A stretch of 6,210 nt of DNA from UBA3818 sp051881895 (GTDB lineage Bacteria; Bacillota; Clostridia; Oscillospirales; Ruminococcaceae), in assembly GCA_051881895.1 (NCBI GenBank), contig JBJEQT010000174.1, positions 1-6,210 of the forward strand, in the 5' to 3' direction. The translations under genes and the position numbers were made by a program. Shown piece after piece: positions 5,970 to 6,210 of this stretch. Numbering within the stretch: the stretch's first letter is position 1; each line of letters starts with the position of its first letter. Below the pieces are notes generated by a model, which saw only the letters and a list, made by a program, of their open reading frames with translations, was not told where the DNA came from and ran no database searches.

Positions 5970-6210
5970 ATGTCACAAATCATTTCTTTTCCCGGTTTGG
6001 GTTTTTCTTTTACCATCAGCCCCGACGCGTTTTCCATCGGCGGTTTGACAGTAAAGTGGTACGGGATTCTTTTTGCCTGCGCTTTTTTGGCCGGGACCTT
6101 GTATGTTTTAAAAAATGCCAAACAGTTTGGGTTGGATTCCGACCGCGTTATTGATGTTTTGCTGGGCGCGATCGTTTTCGGCGTAATCGGCGCAAGAATC
6201 TATTATGTGG
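5970..6210 (+). CDS. lgt: Prolipoprotein diacylglyceryl transferase (partial, N-terminus)
   Basis: The first 80 codons of lgt are present and the gene runs off the right edge. Lgt is a polytopic inner-membrane enzyme that transfers diacylglycerol from phosphatidylglycerol to the lipobox Cys of prelipoproteins. The visible part shows the characteristic VKWYGILF (28-35), where Y31 matches the functionally important Tyr26 of E. coli Lgt, then a first hydrophobic helix (about 31-47) and a second (about 63-80) ending in GVIGARIYYV (71-80), which matches the family GGRIGYV/GARLYYV block. The catalytic HGG and GRLGNF regions lie outside the window. GGAG (5958-5961) is eight bases before the ATG. It follows yfmH by 55 bases with no convincing promoter or terminator between, so it is probably co-transcribed. 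Confidence 0.95.
   Translation, partial: MSQIISFPGLGFSFTISPDAFSIGGLTVKWYGILFACAFLAGTLYVLKNAKQFGLDSDRVIDVLLGAIVFGVIGARIYYV

Overview
This window looks like an ordinary stretch of the chromosome of an anaerobic, moderate-GC member of the Clostridia, plausibly the Oscillospiraceae/Ruminococcaceae side of the group. That placement is inference. It rests on the TIGR03960/TIGR03936 radical-SAM pair, a YfmF/YfmH-type M16 pair, strong AGGAGG-type ribosome binding sites, Bacillota-style TATAAT promoters, and a codon choice rich in CGG, CGC and CTG. All genes are on the + strand and form three transcription units. I see no mobile element, CRISPR array, tRNA or rRNA.

Unit 1 (about 4-2569): a TTGCAT-N17-TATAAT promoter drives a 610-residue B12-binding-like/radical SAM protein. 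It overlaps by one base (TGATG) with a 219-residue radical-SAM-associated protein (DUF2344/TIGR03936). The two are often neighbours or fused in other Clostridia, and their reaction is unknown. No terminator is visible after the pair.

Unit 2 (about 2574-3148): rplS (ribosomal protein L19) has its own extended -10 promoter, a long (~127 nt) leader with several possible stems, and a strong intrinsic terminator followed by a weaker second one. The usual rplS neighbours (rpsP, rimM, trmD upstream; lepB, rbgA, rnhB downstream) are absent here.

Unit 3 (about 3182 to beyond 6210): an extended -10 TATAAT promoter and a ~137 nt leader precede two M16B zinc-peptidase-like subunits with a 4-base ATGA overlap. 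The first lacks the HxxEH zinc site but keeps the R/Y substrate pair. The second has HFLEH and the distal Glu but lacks the R/Y pair, so they look like complementary halves of one heterodimeric peptidase. The start of lgt (prolipoprotein diacylglyceryl transferase) follows after 55 bases and runs off the right edge.

The least explained items are the function of the radical SAM/DUF2344 pair, the structured rplS leader, and the leader of the M16 unit with its hairpin and mini-ORF. I found no convincing previously undescribed system.
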